Below are positions 34,008 through 44,302 of a DNA stretch of 64,000 nucleotides, piece by piece. Source of the DNA: Sediminibacterium sp. TEGAF015 (GTDB taxonomy: Bacteria > Bacteroidota > Bacteroidia > Chitinophagales > Chitinophagaceae). A program made the translations under genes and the position numbers. The notes below the pieces were generated by a model that was given only the letters and a program-made list of their open reading frames with translations, was not told where the DNA came from and made no database searches. Each line of letters starts with the position of its first letter. Positions within the stretch are counted from its first letter, which is position 1. Where the stretch lies: assembly GCF_025997995.1 (NCBI RefSeq), contig NZ_AP026683.1, positions 2,170,501-2,234,500 on the forward strand. The letters are read 5' to 3'.

Positions 34008-36083
34008 TTAAAAAAGATTGATGTCGTCAAAGTAAAAAGTAAAATTGCTACTTCCATCTCCTACAGTTCCCAGTTCAAAAATCAATACGATTTTATGGTA
34101 ACTGTTGGCAGTGTTGATGGCGCTATAATCAAATGTCAGTTCTTCCCAACCATTCGCAACAGTAGTAGTTACTTCTTTTTCAAAGTTGAGTGCACCATTG
34201 GTAGCATTTTCTACTTTCAACAACACTTTCGCACCTGCTCGTGGAGAGTATACTTTCATTTTAAACGTCTTCTTACTGAAATCGATTGGTCCTCCCAATT
34301 CAATAAAAGAGCCACCCCATGGCTGTCCTGGACCTTTGATCATTCTACCCACTTTATTGCTGGTATTAATTCCGGTTTTAAACGGATTATCAATAACAGT
34401 TGCACCACCACCATCAAAATTGGTAAATGTGTAAGTGAGTGAGGTGTTTTCAAAATTGAGTGGAAGACTAACAGTAGCTACTACATTCGTACTTAGGTAA
34501 CGTACATCATCCCAATAAAATACCTTTCCATTTCCGGCTGTACCAAAATCAAAGAAAATGGAAGCTTTATCATACCGATAAGCAGCATTGATCGCAGCTG
34601 TTCCCGTTACAGGATTAGCAAAATCAAAAATTAGTGTTTCCCAAGTATTAGCAACAGTTGTAGTAGCATCTGTCTCAACTGACTTGGTGCCATCAGCAGC
34701 GTCTTCAATCTTTAATCTGATTTTTAATCCTGCAGCTGGTGAATACACCCTAACACTCATTTGTGAAGTAGTAGTGCTAATTGGAATAGCTCTTGCAAAA
34801 CCACTAGGGGTCCCAATAGTAGTACCCGCCCAGGTTTCTGCTCCATTTGGCTTAGTAGTTTTCATGACTTTGTTAGCCGCATTGGTAGGATCATTCACCA
34901 ACTCAGACTGGTTGTTACCAAAATCTGTAACCGTATAATTAGTACCAACAACATCAAAAGTTACCGGCCAGTCAATCTGATTGGTTGGCATAGTTGCTGC
35001 TAATCGGATATCATCAAATAAGAAAGTAAAATTAGGTGAACCATCTCCAACAGTACCTAATTCAAAAATCAATACGATATTGTTGTATACATTGGCGGTG
35101 TTGATGGTGCTAAAATCAAATCCAATTTCTTCCCAAGCATTGGCTACTGTTGTTGTGCGCTCTCTTTCAAAATTAATAGCCCCATTGGCTGCATTCTCCA
35201 CTTTCAATAGCACTTTCGCTCCCACTCTAGGAGAATACACTTTCATTCTGAAAATCTTATTAGTACTAAAATCAATGGGTGCACTCAATGGCATTACAGA
35301 ACCGCCCCAAGGTTGTCCTGCGCCCTTTATCATTCGACCCACACGATTACTGGTATTGATGCCTGTTTTGTAAGGATTATTTACAACACTTGCATTACCA
35401 CCATCAAAATTGAAAAACTGATAATTTAAAGTTGGAGATTCAAAAGTAACCGGCAACAATACAGGATCAACAATCGTAACTGTTTTTGTAAATTCTGTTT
35501 TAGCTGCACCGCCACTTAAAGCAACTACTTTAACAGTATAGGTTCCAGTAGCCGCATAAACATGGCTTACCGTTTGACCTTCGTTAAAATTTGTGGGCAC
35601 TTCATTAGCAACATCTCCAAAATACACTTGAAAGAAAGTTTCGTACAATGCTTTGGCACCTACATTCACTTTGAAGTTATTACTGGGATCTATATCTACA
35701 GTAGCTTCTAAATTTTCTGGTGCTCTGAATGTTACTGTTAATTGTTGGGTCGCTTCTGTTGTTTTGCCAGACACATTGTATCCAACCAGTTTAACATTGT
35801 ATACGCCCTCTTTGTAAACATGGGTAGTGCTTTTACCTGCCTGTACTTTTACAGGGGTAGTAGTAGCATCTCCAAAATATACATCATAAGAAACAGCACC
35901 TTCACCATTGGGTGTAATGGTAACAAGACCTGTATTGTCCTGTGTAATGGTAAACAATGCAGTTAGCTTTGCAGGAACTCCTGCAGATTCAACGAAAGAA
36001 GTATCGGTGAAGTCTTTTTTATTGCAACCTGTGAAAATCAATCCCAACAGAATTGCGCTGAATAAAATTTTTATTGATTTCAT
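34008..36083 (-). CDS. Large SGBP-type lipoprotein: two PKD domains and three tandem CBM-like repeats
   Basis: 691 residues. Lipobox with Cys20 (FTGCNKKD). Two PKD-like domains at 37-118 and 121-205 (each with DVYFGD/QVYFGD and THVYKEGVYNVKLVGYN-like cores). Then three copies of an about 150-residue jelly-roll-like unit at 211-362, 372-530 and 541-691. Copies 1 and 3 are nearly identical (shared GINTSN.VGRMIKG.GQPWGGS, VYSPR.GAKVLLKVENA and ELGTVGDGS.NFTF.FDDI) while copy 2 is diverged. By position after susD it is the surface glycan-binding protein of the locus. The repeats probably give multivalent glucan binding. Confidence 0.85.
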   Translation of the reverse strand: MKSIKILFSAILLGLIFTGCNKKDFTDTSFVESAGVPAKLTALFTITQDNTGLVTITPNGEGAVSYDVYFGDATTTPVKVQAGKSTTHVYKEGVYNVKLVGYNVSGKTTEATQQLTVTFRAPENLEATVDIDPSNNFKVNVGAKALYETFFQVYFGDVANEVPTNFNEGQTVSHVYAATGTYTVKVVALSGGAAKTEFTKTVTIVDPVLLPVTFESPTLNYQFFNFDGGNASVVNNPYKTGINTSNRVGRMIKGAGQPWGGSVMPLSAPIDFSTNKIFRMKVYSPRVGAKVLLKVENAANGAINFERERTTTVANAWEEIGFDFSTINTANVYNNIVLIFELGTVGDGSPNFTFLFDDIRLAATMPTNQIDWPVTFDVVGTNYTVTDFGNNQSELVNDPTNAANKVMKTTKPNGAETWAGTTIGTPSGFARAIPISTTTSQMSVRVYSPAAGLKIRLKIEDAADGTKSVETDATTTVANTWETLIFDFANPVTGTAAINAAYRYDKASIFFDFGTAGNGKVFYWDDVRYLSTNVVATVSLPLNFENTSLTYTFTNFDGGGATVIDNPFKTGINTSNKVGRMIKGPGQPWGGSFIELGGPIDFSKKTFKMKVYSPRAGAKVLLKVENATNGALNFEKEVTTTVANGWEELTFDYSAINTANSYHKIVLIFELGTVGDGSSNFTFYFDDINLF

Positions 36084-36104
36084 AATCTGTTTTTTGTGGG
36101 TTGA

Positions 36105-37616
36105 TTAATAGCCGCTGTTTTGTGTTAAACCAGATATCTCCACTTCCTGTTGAGGAATAGGAAACACTTCATGTTTACCTACTACAAAGCCTGTGATACG
36201 AGATGCAGCTCTGCCAGTTCTAACCAGATCAAAGAAGCGGTCTCCTTCCATGGCCAGCTCTAGTCTGCGTTCGTTCCATATGGCATCTCTTAATGCAGTT
36301 CCAGCACCAGAAAAATTATTGCTGGTATTACCAAATGCACGCTCTCTTACTCTGTTTAAATAAGTAAGGGCTTTGGCATCATTGGGTGTAGTAGAACGAT
36401 TGAATGCTTCAGCAGCCATCAACAACACATCAGCATAACGGATGATGCGAAAATTGTTGGTATAGTTCAGTTCAATCTGACCAGATGTTTCACCTTTTCT
36501 AGGTAAGTATTTCTGATTGTATAAACCTGTATTCTTATACGGAGCAACTTGATAGGTTATATTGAAGCTCGGGTTAGCATTCTTGTAGGCTTCAATATCC
36601 AGAATGGTTACATCCTTACGCTGATCACCTGCTGTGTAAGCAGCTGCTAAATTAGTCGTTGGCAAATTCGTACTCCATCCTGCAGCATAAGGCATGGCTG
36701 CGGTTCCGTTTAACCCTCTTACACCACATTGCTGTACGGCATAATTACCCTGACCTCTGGTAGCACCGCCCCAGTTGTAATAAGGTGAATTGTTGCTGTA
36801 CTGAATTTCAAAAACTGATTCAGGCCCATTTTCACCAGAGGCCAAAAACATAGACCCGTAATTGCTTACCAATGTAAATGCATTGGCAGTAATCACCGCT
36901 TCCAAAGTGGTAGCAGCTTCCGTAAATTTATTCTGATACAAATACACTTTACCTAATAAAGCCTGAGCTGCATATTTAGTAATTCTTCCTTTCTGAACCT
37001 GCACTGCAGGTAAAGCTGCAACAGCAGCTGTTAAGTCTGCCTCAATTTGCTTGTATACATCTGCTTTAGGTGCACGCTTCAAAGATTTGGAATCGGTTAG
37101 GCCCAATCGCTTGTCTATGAATAAAGGAACATCGCCAAAAAATTTCACTAAAGTGAAATAATAGTAGGCACGTAAAAAATGTATTTCACCATACAGCGCT
37201 TCCTTACCTGCAAACTCCACTTTGGCACCTGCCAAATTCGTGGTCTTGTACTGCGTCATGTAATTGGCTCTGTTAATTCCTTCATAAGCACTTACCCATA
37301 GTTCCTGTAAGGTACTGTTGATAGGTGTATGAGTGTAATCATCAATCTGCTGCAAGCTTAAGACGTCAGAAGCGTTTTCTCCACCAGCTACAGCATTGTC
37401 TGATGCAATTTCTCCTACAACTACGGCCTGATTTAACCACTGCAGTGGCGTGTAAACACTCACGGCCATAGTTCTGTAATCTGATTCAGAACGCAGGTAT
37501 TCTTTTTCTGTAATGATAAAATCTTCTTTGGGATCGTAGTCAACCCATTTTTTACAAGAGACACTAAGCATGGAAACCATGGCCAGACTTAGTATTGTAT
37601 AGTTAAACTTTTTCAT
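36105..37616 (-). CDS. susD: SusD/RagB-family nutrient-binding lipoprotein
   Basis: 503 residues: lipobox VSCKKW with Cys21, then the SusD TPR-rich fold: YDPKEDFIITEKEYLRSESDY, LQELWVSAYEGINRANYMTQ, GEIHFLRAYYYFTLVKFFGDVPLF, and the C-terminal RYADVLLMAAEAFNR and NERRLELAMEGDRFFDLVR with R/G tail. It binds glycan at the mouth of the SusC channel. It lies directly after susC (18 bp gap). Substrate inferred as beta-glucan from the GH16 genes downstream. Confidence 0.97.
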   Translation of the reverse strand: MKKFNYTILSLAMVSMLSVSCKKWVDYDPKEDFIITEKEYLRSESDYRTMAVSVYTPLQWLNQAVVVGEIASDNAVAGGENASDVLSLQQIDDYTHTPINSTLQELWVSAYEGINRANYMTQYKTTNLAGAKVEFAGKEALYGEIHFLRAYYYFTLVKFFGDVPLFIDKRLGLTDSKSLKRAPKADVYKQIEADLTAAVAALPAVQVQKGRITKYAAQALLGKVYLYQNKFTEAATTLEAVITANAFTLVSNYGSMFLASGENGPESVFEIQYSNNSPYYNWGGATRGQGNYAVQQCGVRGLNGTAAMPYAAGWSTNLPTTNLAAAYTAGDQRKDVTILDIEAYKNANPSFNITYQVAPYKNTGLYNQKYLPRKGETSGQIELNYTNNFRIIRYADVLLMAAEAFNRSTTPNDAKALTYLNRVRERAFGNTSNNFSGAGTALRDAIWNERRLELAMEGDRFFDLVRTGRAASRITGFVVGKHEVFPIPQQEVEISGLTQNSGY

Positions 37617-37634
37617 TGTTGTAATTTGTTTTCG

Positions 37635-40600
37635 TTAGAGTTTAATGTCTAAACCAAATGAGAAGGTTCTTGCTTGTGGATATGCTCCACGATCAATACC
37701 TGTATCCAGAATTCCTCCGGCAATTTCAGGATCAAATCCTGTGTACTTGGTAAACACAAATGCATTTCTTACCTGTACATATACTCTTAATTTGCTGAAT
37801 GCCTTTTTAATAGAAGATGAAGGGAATGTATACCCTAACTGAATATTCTTGATTTTGACAAAAGAACCATCTTCAACATAACGATCACTTACGCGAATAT
37901 TACTATTGGCGTCAGTGAATGAATAACGAGGGAATCTTGCATCATTGGTTGATCCTTCGCCTGTCCAGCGAGCCAATACTTCTCTTGACTTATTAGAGTA
38001 GTTGGCATTTCTTTCATAGGCTTTGTAAATATCATTCCCAATTGACGCATAAGTAAACATATTGAAATCAAAGTTTTTATACTCCAGATTCAAATTCCAT
38101 CCAATGGTAAATGCAGGGAATGGATCTCCAATCTTGGTTCTATCATCTGCATTAATTTTTCCATCTCCATTGATGTCTGCAAATTGAATATCGCCTGGAA
38201 CAGCCCCAGGCTGTGATGGAGCCCTGGCTATATCGGCAGCATTCTGAAATAAGCCCAGTGTTTTGTATCCAAAGAAATAACCCGGTGTCTGTCCTTTTTC
38301 AAAAACAGTAACACTCTGGCTTTGACCATTAAAATAGTATCCTCCCAAAATTCTTGCAGTACCATCATCATTGGTTGCTGTTACTTTGTTCTTGGCACTG
38401 GTGAAAGTTAAGGCAGAAGAAAAACGAAGGCTCTTACCAAATACATCGCTGTAATTGATGGTTAGGTCTACCCCTCTTGTGCTGGTAGAACCAATATTTG
38501 CTGTTGGAATAGGCACAGTACCCAAATACAAGGAAGCAGAAGGTGTAAATAATAAACCATTTACATTCTTCTGGAAATAATCGGCACTAATATTTAATTT
38601 TCTAGAAAGAAATGCAATATCAAATCCAATATTGGCTTGTAATTGTTTCTCCCAACGCAATGCATTATTAGCAGCAGAAGCTACAGTTGAACCCGGATAA
38701 AATACATCTCCGAAATTGTACCCATTACTGTTGGCAGTAGGACCATAACTAGGTCCACCTGTTACAATAGAAACATATTGAGGGTTTACATTTTCATTTC
38801 CTATAGAACCATAGCTACCTCTAATCTTTAAATAATTGATGGCTTTAGATTTAAAGAAAGACTCATTAGAAACCACCCATCCGGCAGATCCAGACAAGAA
38901 GTTGGCAAATCTATTCTCAGATCCAAATGCATAAGAACCGTCTCTTCTTAATGTTAAAGAAGCTAAGTAACGATCTTTAAAATCATAGTTTACCCTTCCA
39001 AAATAAGAAAGGTTTCTTCTGAAATACTGGTAATAATATCCGTTGATAGCATTACTATTGGTAGCATTGTTGTTTCCGGTTGCTGCAGTAAAATCAGCAA
39101 AATCCCATGAGTTAAAAGGAACATCCTGTCTGCTTGCACCTGCTGCATTGCCCGATGTTTTAGCAACTGCCATACCAGCAACAGTTTCAAACTGATGGTC
39201 CGAATTGATTTTGAAATTATAGTTCGCATAGGTTTCCCAGGTCCAGTTAAAGTTGCTGGTTTTTTCATGAGAAACACTATTGAATCTTCCTGCAACAGTT
39301 GATCCGTCTGCATTCATAGAATTGTCTACGTTCTGCGGACCATAGAACACCAGAGGATTAAAGCCCTTGGCATTACCATCGTACTTGGTATATCCAAAAC
39401 GGGTAGTCAACTTTAGATCTTTCATTACATCATACTGTAATTCAAACTTTCCGTAGATCTTGGAACCCGTGTTCTTATTATATGTGTTTTCTAATTTGGT
39501 AAGGGGATTATAAATCTCTGATAATAGCAGGGTACTAAATCCATATTTACCCACTGTATTCGGAACAGTATTCATTACCGGTACAGTTGGATCAAAGTTG
39601 ATGGCGCTACCAATAATAGAGTTGAAAGAATTTTCCTGAACCCCTCTTCCTGATAAAGTAACAGCTGTGGTATTAATAATCAACTTTACCTTACTGCTTA
39701 AATCGAAATTAAGGTTAGCGGTGAAATTGCCTCTGCTGAAACGGCTCTTGCTGTCTCCGCCTACAATCCCTCCCTGGTCTACATATCCCCCACTCAAGAA
39801 ATAGGTCATTTTATCGCTACCGCCTCTGGCTGCAATAGAATGGGTTTGAAAAGAAGCATTCTTAAATACTTCATTTTGCCAGTTGGTACCCACACCCAGT
39901 TTGCTCAGATCGCTGAAGATAACCGGACCACCGGCAACCGTGCTCCCCTCGTTAATCATGGCTCCATATTCACTTGCATTCAATACTCCAATGGTATTGA
40001 TTACATTCTGCACCCCATAGTTGCCATTAACAGTGATATCTGTTTTCTGGTTTTTTCTACCCGACTTAGTAGTAACCACAATTACGCCGTTACCTCCTTT
40101 AACCCCGTAGATGGCAGTGGCAGCTGCATCTTTTAATACGTTGATCGATTCTATATCGGCCGCATTGATAGAGTTAAAATCGGTTAAGGTTTGCGGAACC
40201 CCATCTATGATTACCATGGGATCGGTTCCCGAAAAAGAAGGAATACCTCTGATTAACACCGTAGGCTTGGATCCAGGGGTACCGTTTTGTATTACGTTTA
40301 CCCCGGCAGCTCTACCCTGCAAAGCTTCTTCTGTTCTTACCGGCTTTAATTTTTCAATGTCCTCGCTCTTCACAGTAGAAATGGCACCGGAAACTTTGGT
40401 GATTTTACGTGTACCATACCCAATCACGATTACATCGTTCAGGGTATTAGCCGTACTTAATTCCAGCGCAATCCCCAGACTTCCTGAATTGGTGATCGTG
40501 TTTTTTGAAGATTCAAATCCTTCAAAGGATACAACCAGTACAGCGCCTTTGGTTACCGTAATGGTAAACTGACCCTGACCATTGGTTTGAGTGGCCAATT

Positions 40601-40754
40601 GGGTACCCTGAACCATAACGGAAGCTCCCGCCAATGCCTCACCGGTACTTTTATTGGTTACTTTTCCGCTAACCGTTAAGGATTGAGCGGATAACTGCTG
40701 TAGAAAACCACCCATCATAAACAGGAGGCAGAGCAGTTGAAATTTTAATCTCAT
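37635..40754 (-). CDS. susC: SusC/RagA-family TonB-dependent transporter
   Basis: 1039 residues: signal peptide (1-24, ending LSAQ), carboxypeptidase-D regulatory-like domain (about 25-105), plug with DVIVIGYGTRKITKVSGAIS and DGVPQTLTDFNSINAADIESINVLKDAAATAIYG, then a 22-strand barrel ending FSFGLDIKL. It takes up oligosaccharides with SusD, powered by TonB. First gene of the minus-strand glycan operon; its promoter must lie in 40755-40946, the gap shared with the divergent regulator. Confidence 0.98.
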   Translation of the reverse strand: MRLKFQLLCLLFMMGGFLQQLSAQSLTVSGKVTNKSTGEALAGASVMVQGTQLATQTNGQGQFTITVTKGAVLVVSFEGFESSKNTITNSGSLGIALELSTANTLNDVIVIGYGTRKITKVSGAISTVKSEDIEKLKPVRTEEALQGRAAGVNVIQNGTPGSKPTVLIRGIPSFSGTDPMVIIDGVPQTLTDFNSINAADIESINVLKDAAATAIYGVKGGNGVIVVTTKSGRKNQKTDITVNGNYGVQNVINTIGVLNASEYGAMINEGSTVAGGPVIFSDLSKLGVGTNWQNEVFKNASFQTHSIAARGGSDKMTYFLSGGYVDQGGIVGGDSKSRFSRGNFTANLNFDLSSKVKLIINTTAVTLSGRGVQENSFNSIIGSAINFDPTVPVMNTVPNTVGKYGFSTLLLSEIYNPLTKLENTYNKNTGSKIYGKFELQYDVMKDLKLTTRFGYTKYDGNAKGFNPLVFYGPQNVDNSMNADGSTVAGRFNSVSHEKTSNFNWTWETYANYNFKINSDHQFETVAGMAVAKTSGNAAGASRQDVPFNSWDFADFTAATGNNNATNSNAINGYYYQYFRRNLSYFGRVNYDFKDRYLASLTLRRDGSYAFGSENRFANFLSGSAGWVVSNESFFKSKAINYLKIRGSYGSIGNENVNPQYVSIVTGGPSYGPTANSNGYNFGDVFYPGSTVASAANNALRWEKQLQANIGFDIAFLSRKLNISADYFQKNVNGLLFTPSASLYLGTVPIPTANIGSTSTRGVDLTINYSDVFGKSLRFSSALTFTSAKNKVTATNDDGTARILGGYYFNGQSQSVTVFEKGQTPGYFFGYKTLGLFQNAADIARAPSQPGAVPGDIQFADINGDGKINADDRTKIGDPFPAFTIGWNLNLEYKNFDFNMFTYASIGNDIYKAYERNANYSNKSREVLARWTGEGSTNDARFPRYSFTDANSNIRVSDRYVEDGSFVKIKNIQLGYTFPSSSIKKAFSKLRVYVQVRNAFVFTKYTGFDPEIAGGILDTGIDRGAYPQARTFSFGLDIKL

Positions 40755-40946
40755 AATGCAAGCTTTTTGGTGAATAAATGCAGTCGATTTAACACCATAA
40801 AACTATTTCAGCCTACATCAAGGAAAGAATTATTAACCCCATCATTACTACATCTGAATTTTTAAATCATTGATTTTTAGTGAAATAGGGTACATCAAAA
40901 CTACATCATCCTTTTTTTGTTATATTCATCAAACGAAAGATTTGCT

Positions 40947-43823
40947 TTGCTAAGGAAAATCATTATACTTATTTGCTCTCCTCTTTTTATAAAGGCACAA
41001 AACACTATTGGCTTACCCGAAACCATTAATTTTTCCAAAAGCCAATACAACGGAGGTGCCCAGAACTGGGACATACGGCAAGACAAACAAGGAATTATTT
41101 ACCTGGCCAACAATGAAGGATTGTTAACTTTTGATGGCCAATCCTGGAAAATCCACCCTTTACCCAATAAATCCATCGTCCGCTCGGTATTGATAGGTAA
41201 CGACGGTCGCATCTATGTGGGTGGACAAGATGAACTCGGCTATTTTCAGCCCAATACCTTTGGAAAGCTGGTCTTTGTCTCTTTAATTCAAAATATTCCG
41301 GAGGCGGATAAGAATTTTGGGGATGTTTGGGATATTGTTCCCTATAAAAATGCGATTTATTTCAGAACAGGAAACCGGATTTTTCGCCACTTATCTGGAA
41401 AAACCACTGTTTTCAGCAATGGTGGTGCCTATGGCTTTTTGGATACGGTTAACGACCAGTTGATTTTACAGGATTTCAAGAAGGGTTTACTGGTACTGGA
41501 TAAAAACAACTGGATTCCTTTGTCAACTGAAAAAACTGCCTCCGGCAATATCAACGGGGCCAATATCACCGCTATTTTATCTGTTGGTGAAAACAAAGCC
41601 CTTATTACTACTTTGAAAAATGGGATTTATCTCCTGAATCAGGGACAGATTACACAAATCAATAGTTCCAACAATGCGTTGTTTTCGAATGAAAGGATTT
41701 ATAGTGCCACCACCATTAATGAAGAATGGATTGCACTAGCCACCACCAACGGGGGTGTTTATATAATAGACCACAATGGTAATATTGTTCAGCGCTTCTC
41801 AAGAACGGAAGGATTACAGAACAACAATATCCTGAGTATTTTTCTGGACAGAGAAAAAAATCTCTGGTTAGGTTTGAACAACGGGATTGATTTAATTGCT
41901 TATAACAGTGCCATCAAAAATATTTCACCCCAACTAAACGAAGAATCCGGCTACACGGCTATTGTACAAGACAATCAATTGTACTTAGGTACTTCCAATG
42001 GGCTTTTTGTTACCATCCTGCAGAAAGCAAAAGATATCAGTTTCAGCAGAGGAAGTTTTTCGCTGGTAAAAAACACCCGTGGACAGAACTGGAACTTAAG
42101 TCAGATTAATGGAAAAATATTATTGGGTCATCATGAAGGAGCATTTGAAATTATAGGGAATACAGCCATTCCTTTTTCTACCTATCCCGGTATTTGGAAT
42201 TTCGCTCCTTATGGTACAGGAATCATAGCAGGAAATTATAACGGACTCTTACAAATAGAGGGCACAAATCAAAAACCTGTACCCCGATTCACAGAATCTT
42301 CCAGGTATGTTGCCATAGATAAAGATAAAAACACCTGGGTTTCTCACCCCTTTCATGGAGTTTTTAGAATTGATTCTAACTGGCAGGTCTCTACATATGG
42401 TGAGAAACAAGGATTACCCTCCTTATTAAACAATCATATTTTTTTCATTAACAATAAAATTACGGTTGGTACCGATAAGGGAATTTATCAATACAATAAA
42501 GAGACCAATCAATTTGAACCAGATGGTTTCTTCTTGAATTTGTTAGGTGAAAAAAGCATCCGTTATTTAAAAGAAGACAAGGCAGGAAATATCTGGTTTA
42601 TTCATGAAAAGAACATTGGAGTAGTAGACAGAACAAATGAACAGCCGCAGGTGATTGAAATAAAAGAGCTGAGTAAGAAGATGCTGAGTGGCTTTGAAAT
42701 GATTTATACAGTAGACGAGAATAATATTTTTCTAGGGGGAGAAAAAGGATTTTATCATATTAACTACAAAAAGTACAAACAGAATACACTTCCGCTGAAT
42801 GTTCAGATCAGGTCTTTGTCTATTGGTAATAACCTAGACAGCGCTCTGTTTGAAGGATATTTTAATTTACTGAACTTGCCAGCCGTTCAATCAGAAGAAC
42901 GAATTCCATCAATTGATTATGATTTCAATAGTGTAAGTATTCGCTTTTCTACTACTCAGCTTTATGACCAAACTAATATAGAATATAGTTTCCGGTTAAA
43001 GGGTTTAGAAAATGACTGGTCAACCTGGGGACATAGAACCGAAAAAGATTATACAAATTTGTCTCCAGGCAAATATGTTTTTGAAGTAAAGGCGCGAAAC
43101 AATTTAGGTACTGAATCAGCTATTGCCCATTATACATTTATTATAGAAGCCCCCTGGTACAGAACCATCTGGGCTTATACATTATATGCCTTCTTTTTAC
43201 TAGCAGGAATTTTTGGACTGTTTACATGGCAGAAGAAAAAATTTGTATTGCAACAGAAACAATTCAATGAAGAGCAAAACAAATTGGTTTATATACACGA
43301 GCTGGAGCGGAGCAAAACTGAGGGAGAACTGGCCGCATTAAGAAACGAAAAACTGGAAGCAGACCTGAATTTTAAAAATACTGAACTGGCATCTTCTGCC
43401 ATGCACCTGGTTAAGAAGGGAGAATTATTAACGAAGATTAAAACAGAACTGAGTCAGATTACTAAAAAGATTGACAACGAATATGCCATCACAGAGTTAA
43501 AGAAAATGATTAAAACGCTCAGTGAAGATGAACAGTTAGATGAAGAGTGGGAATATTTTACCAAGCATTTCGATAAAGTTCATAGCAACTTTATTGTATC
43601 CTTAAAAAATATTCATCCGAACATAAGCAATAATGAAATAAAACTTTGCGCCTACCTGCGTATGAATTTAACTACCAAAGAAATTGCACAGTTGATGAAT
43701 ATTTCGGTAAGAGGGGTAGAAATCAGCAGGTATCGATTGCGCAAAAAACTAAACCTTCCTACCGAAGTGAGTCTGTTTAATTACCTGATTGGTATTGGAG
43801 GGGAGAATGCTTCAGGACAATAA
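40947..43823 (+). CDS. Propeller/Y_Y_Y sensor with LuxR-type HTH, one-component PUL regulator
   Basis: About 958 residues from TTG 40947, which gives a clean signal peptide (LRKIIILICSPLFIKAQ). TTG 40917 is an alternative, and no ATG occurs near the start. The periplasmic part is a two-component-type beta-propeller with many WxGxxNGI-like blades and a Y_Y_Y domain (FRLKGLENDWSTWG, KYVFEVKARN). TM at about 733-757 (YTLYAFFLLAGIFGLF), coiled coil, and a C-terminal GerE HTH (TTKEIAQLMNISVRGVEISRYRLRKKL). It lacks a kinase and receiver, so signal passes straight to the HTH. Placed head-to-head with susC, it is the likely glycan sensor. Confidence 0.92.
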   Translation: MLRKIIILICSPLFIKAQNTIGLPETINFSKSQYNGGAQNWDIRQDKQGIIYLANNEGLLTFDGQSWKIHPLPNKSIVRSVLIGNDGRIYVGGQDELGYFQPNTFGKLVFVSLIQNIPEADKNFGDVWDIVPYKNAIYFRTGNRIFRHLSGKTTVFSNGGAYGFLDTVNDQLILQDFKKGLLVLDKNNWIPLSTEKTASGNINGANITAILSVGENKALITTLKNGIYLLNQGQITQINSSNNALFSNERIYSATTINEEWIALATTNGGVYIIDHNGNIVQRFSRTEGLQNNNILSIFLDREKNLWLGLNNGIDLIAYNSAIKNISPQLNEESGYTAIVQDNQLYLGTSNGLFVTILQKAKDISFSRGSFSLVKNTRGQNWNLSQINGKILLGHHEGAFEIIGNTAIPFSTYPGIWNFAPYGTGIIAGNYNGLLQIEGTNQKPVPRFTESSRYVAIDKDKNTWVSHPFHGVFRIDSNWQVSTYGEKQGLPSLLNNHIFFINNKITVGTDKGIYQYNKETNQFEPDGFFLNLLGEKSIRYLKEDKAGNIWFIHEKNIGVVDRTNEQPQVIEIKELSKKMLSGFEMIYTVDENNIFLGGEKGFYHINYKKYKQNTLPLNVQIRSLSIGNNLDSALFEGYFNLLNLPAVQSEERIPSIDYDFNSVSIRFSTTQLYDQTNIEYSFRLKGLENDWSTWGHRTEKDYTNLSPGKYVFEVKARNNLGTESAIAHYTFIIEAPWYRTIWAYTLYAFFLLAGIFGLFTWQKKKFVLQQKQFNEEQNKLVYIHELERSKTEGELAALRNEKLEADLNFKNTELASSAMHLVKKGELLTKIKTELSQITKKIDNEYAITELKKMIKTLSEDEQLDEEWEYFTKHFDKVHSNFIVSLKNIHPNISNNEIKLCAYLRMNLTTKEIAQLMNISVRGVEISRYRLRKKLNLPTEVSLFNYLIGIGGENASGQ

Positions 43824-43847
43824 ACTATCTTTAGCTAAATTTTAACC

Positions 43848-44276
43848 ATGAAACAACAGAATTATAAAAATCATAGTCGTCTCTTATTAGGCTGGCACGG
43901 CATAACTTTTTTCCTTCTTCTTGCAGCCCTAGTGGGGTCTGTGGCTAATCTTTTTCATGCTCCTGCCGAACACCATTATGCAGCAGCATTAATTACCATA
44001 CTTACTATAGTTTGTTGTTTATTCTTTGCCTACATTAGAATCTTTGCCTTAAAAGCACAGGATAGAGCCATCAGAGCCGAAGAAAACCTTCGTCACTTTG
44101 CCTTAACTGGTAAATTATTGCCTGCTCAATTACGCATTAGTCAAATCATTGCCTTGCGTTTTGCTTCTGACGAAGAGTTTCCTGCATTGGCCACTAAAGC
44201 CGCTGCAGAAAACTTATCGAACAAAGAAATTAAGCTTTGCATCCAGAACTGGAGAGCTGACTGGTACCGCGTATAA
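43848..44276 (+). CDS. DUF6526-like two-TM membrane protein
   Basis: 142 residues: two TMs (about 15-33 and 44-64), then a soluble part (ALKAQDRAIRAEENLRHFALTGKLLPAQL...RISQIIALRFASDEEF, then NLSNKEIKLCIQNWRADWYRV). This matches the DUF6526 family seen in Bacteroidota. Function unknown. It follows the regulator by 24 bp, so co-transcription is possible but may be incidental. Confidence 0.75.
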   Translation: MKQQNYKNHSRLLLGWHGITFFLLLAALVGSVANLFHAPAEHHYAAALITILTIVCCLFFAYIRIFALKAQDRAIRAEENLRHFALTGKLLPAQLRISQIIALRFASDEEFPALATKAAAENLSNKEIKLCIQNWRADWYRV

Positions 44277-44302
44277 TTTTATTTTACATGACATCGGAGA
44301 CA

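Noticed and set aside
34095..34938. Several plus-strand frames across the large SGBP gene
   Set aside because: They repeat with the tandem domains and are antisense shadows of the repeats.
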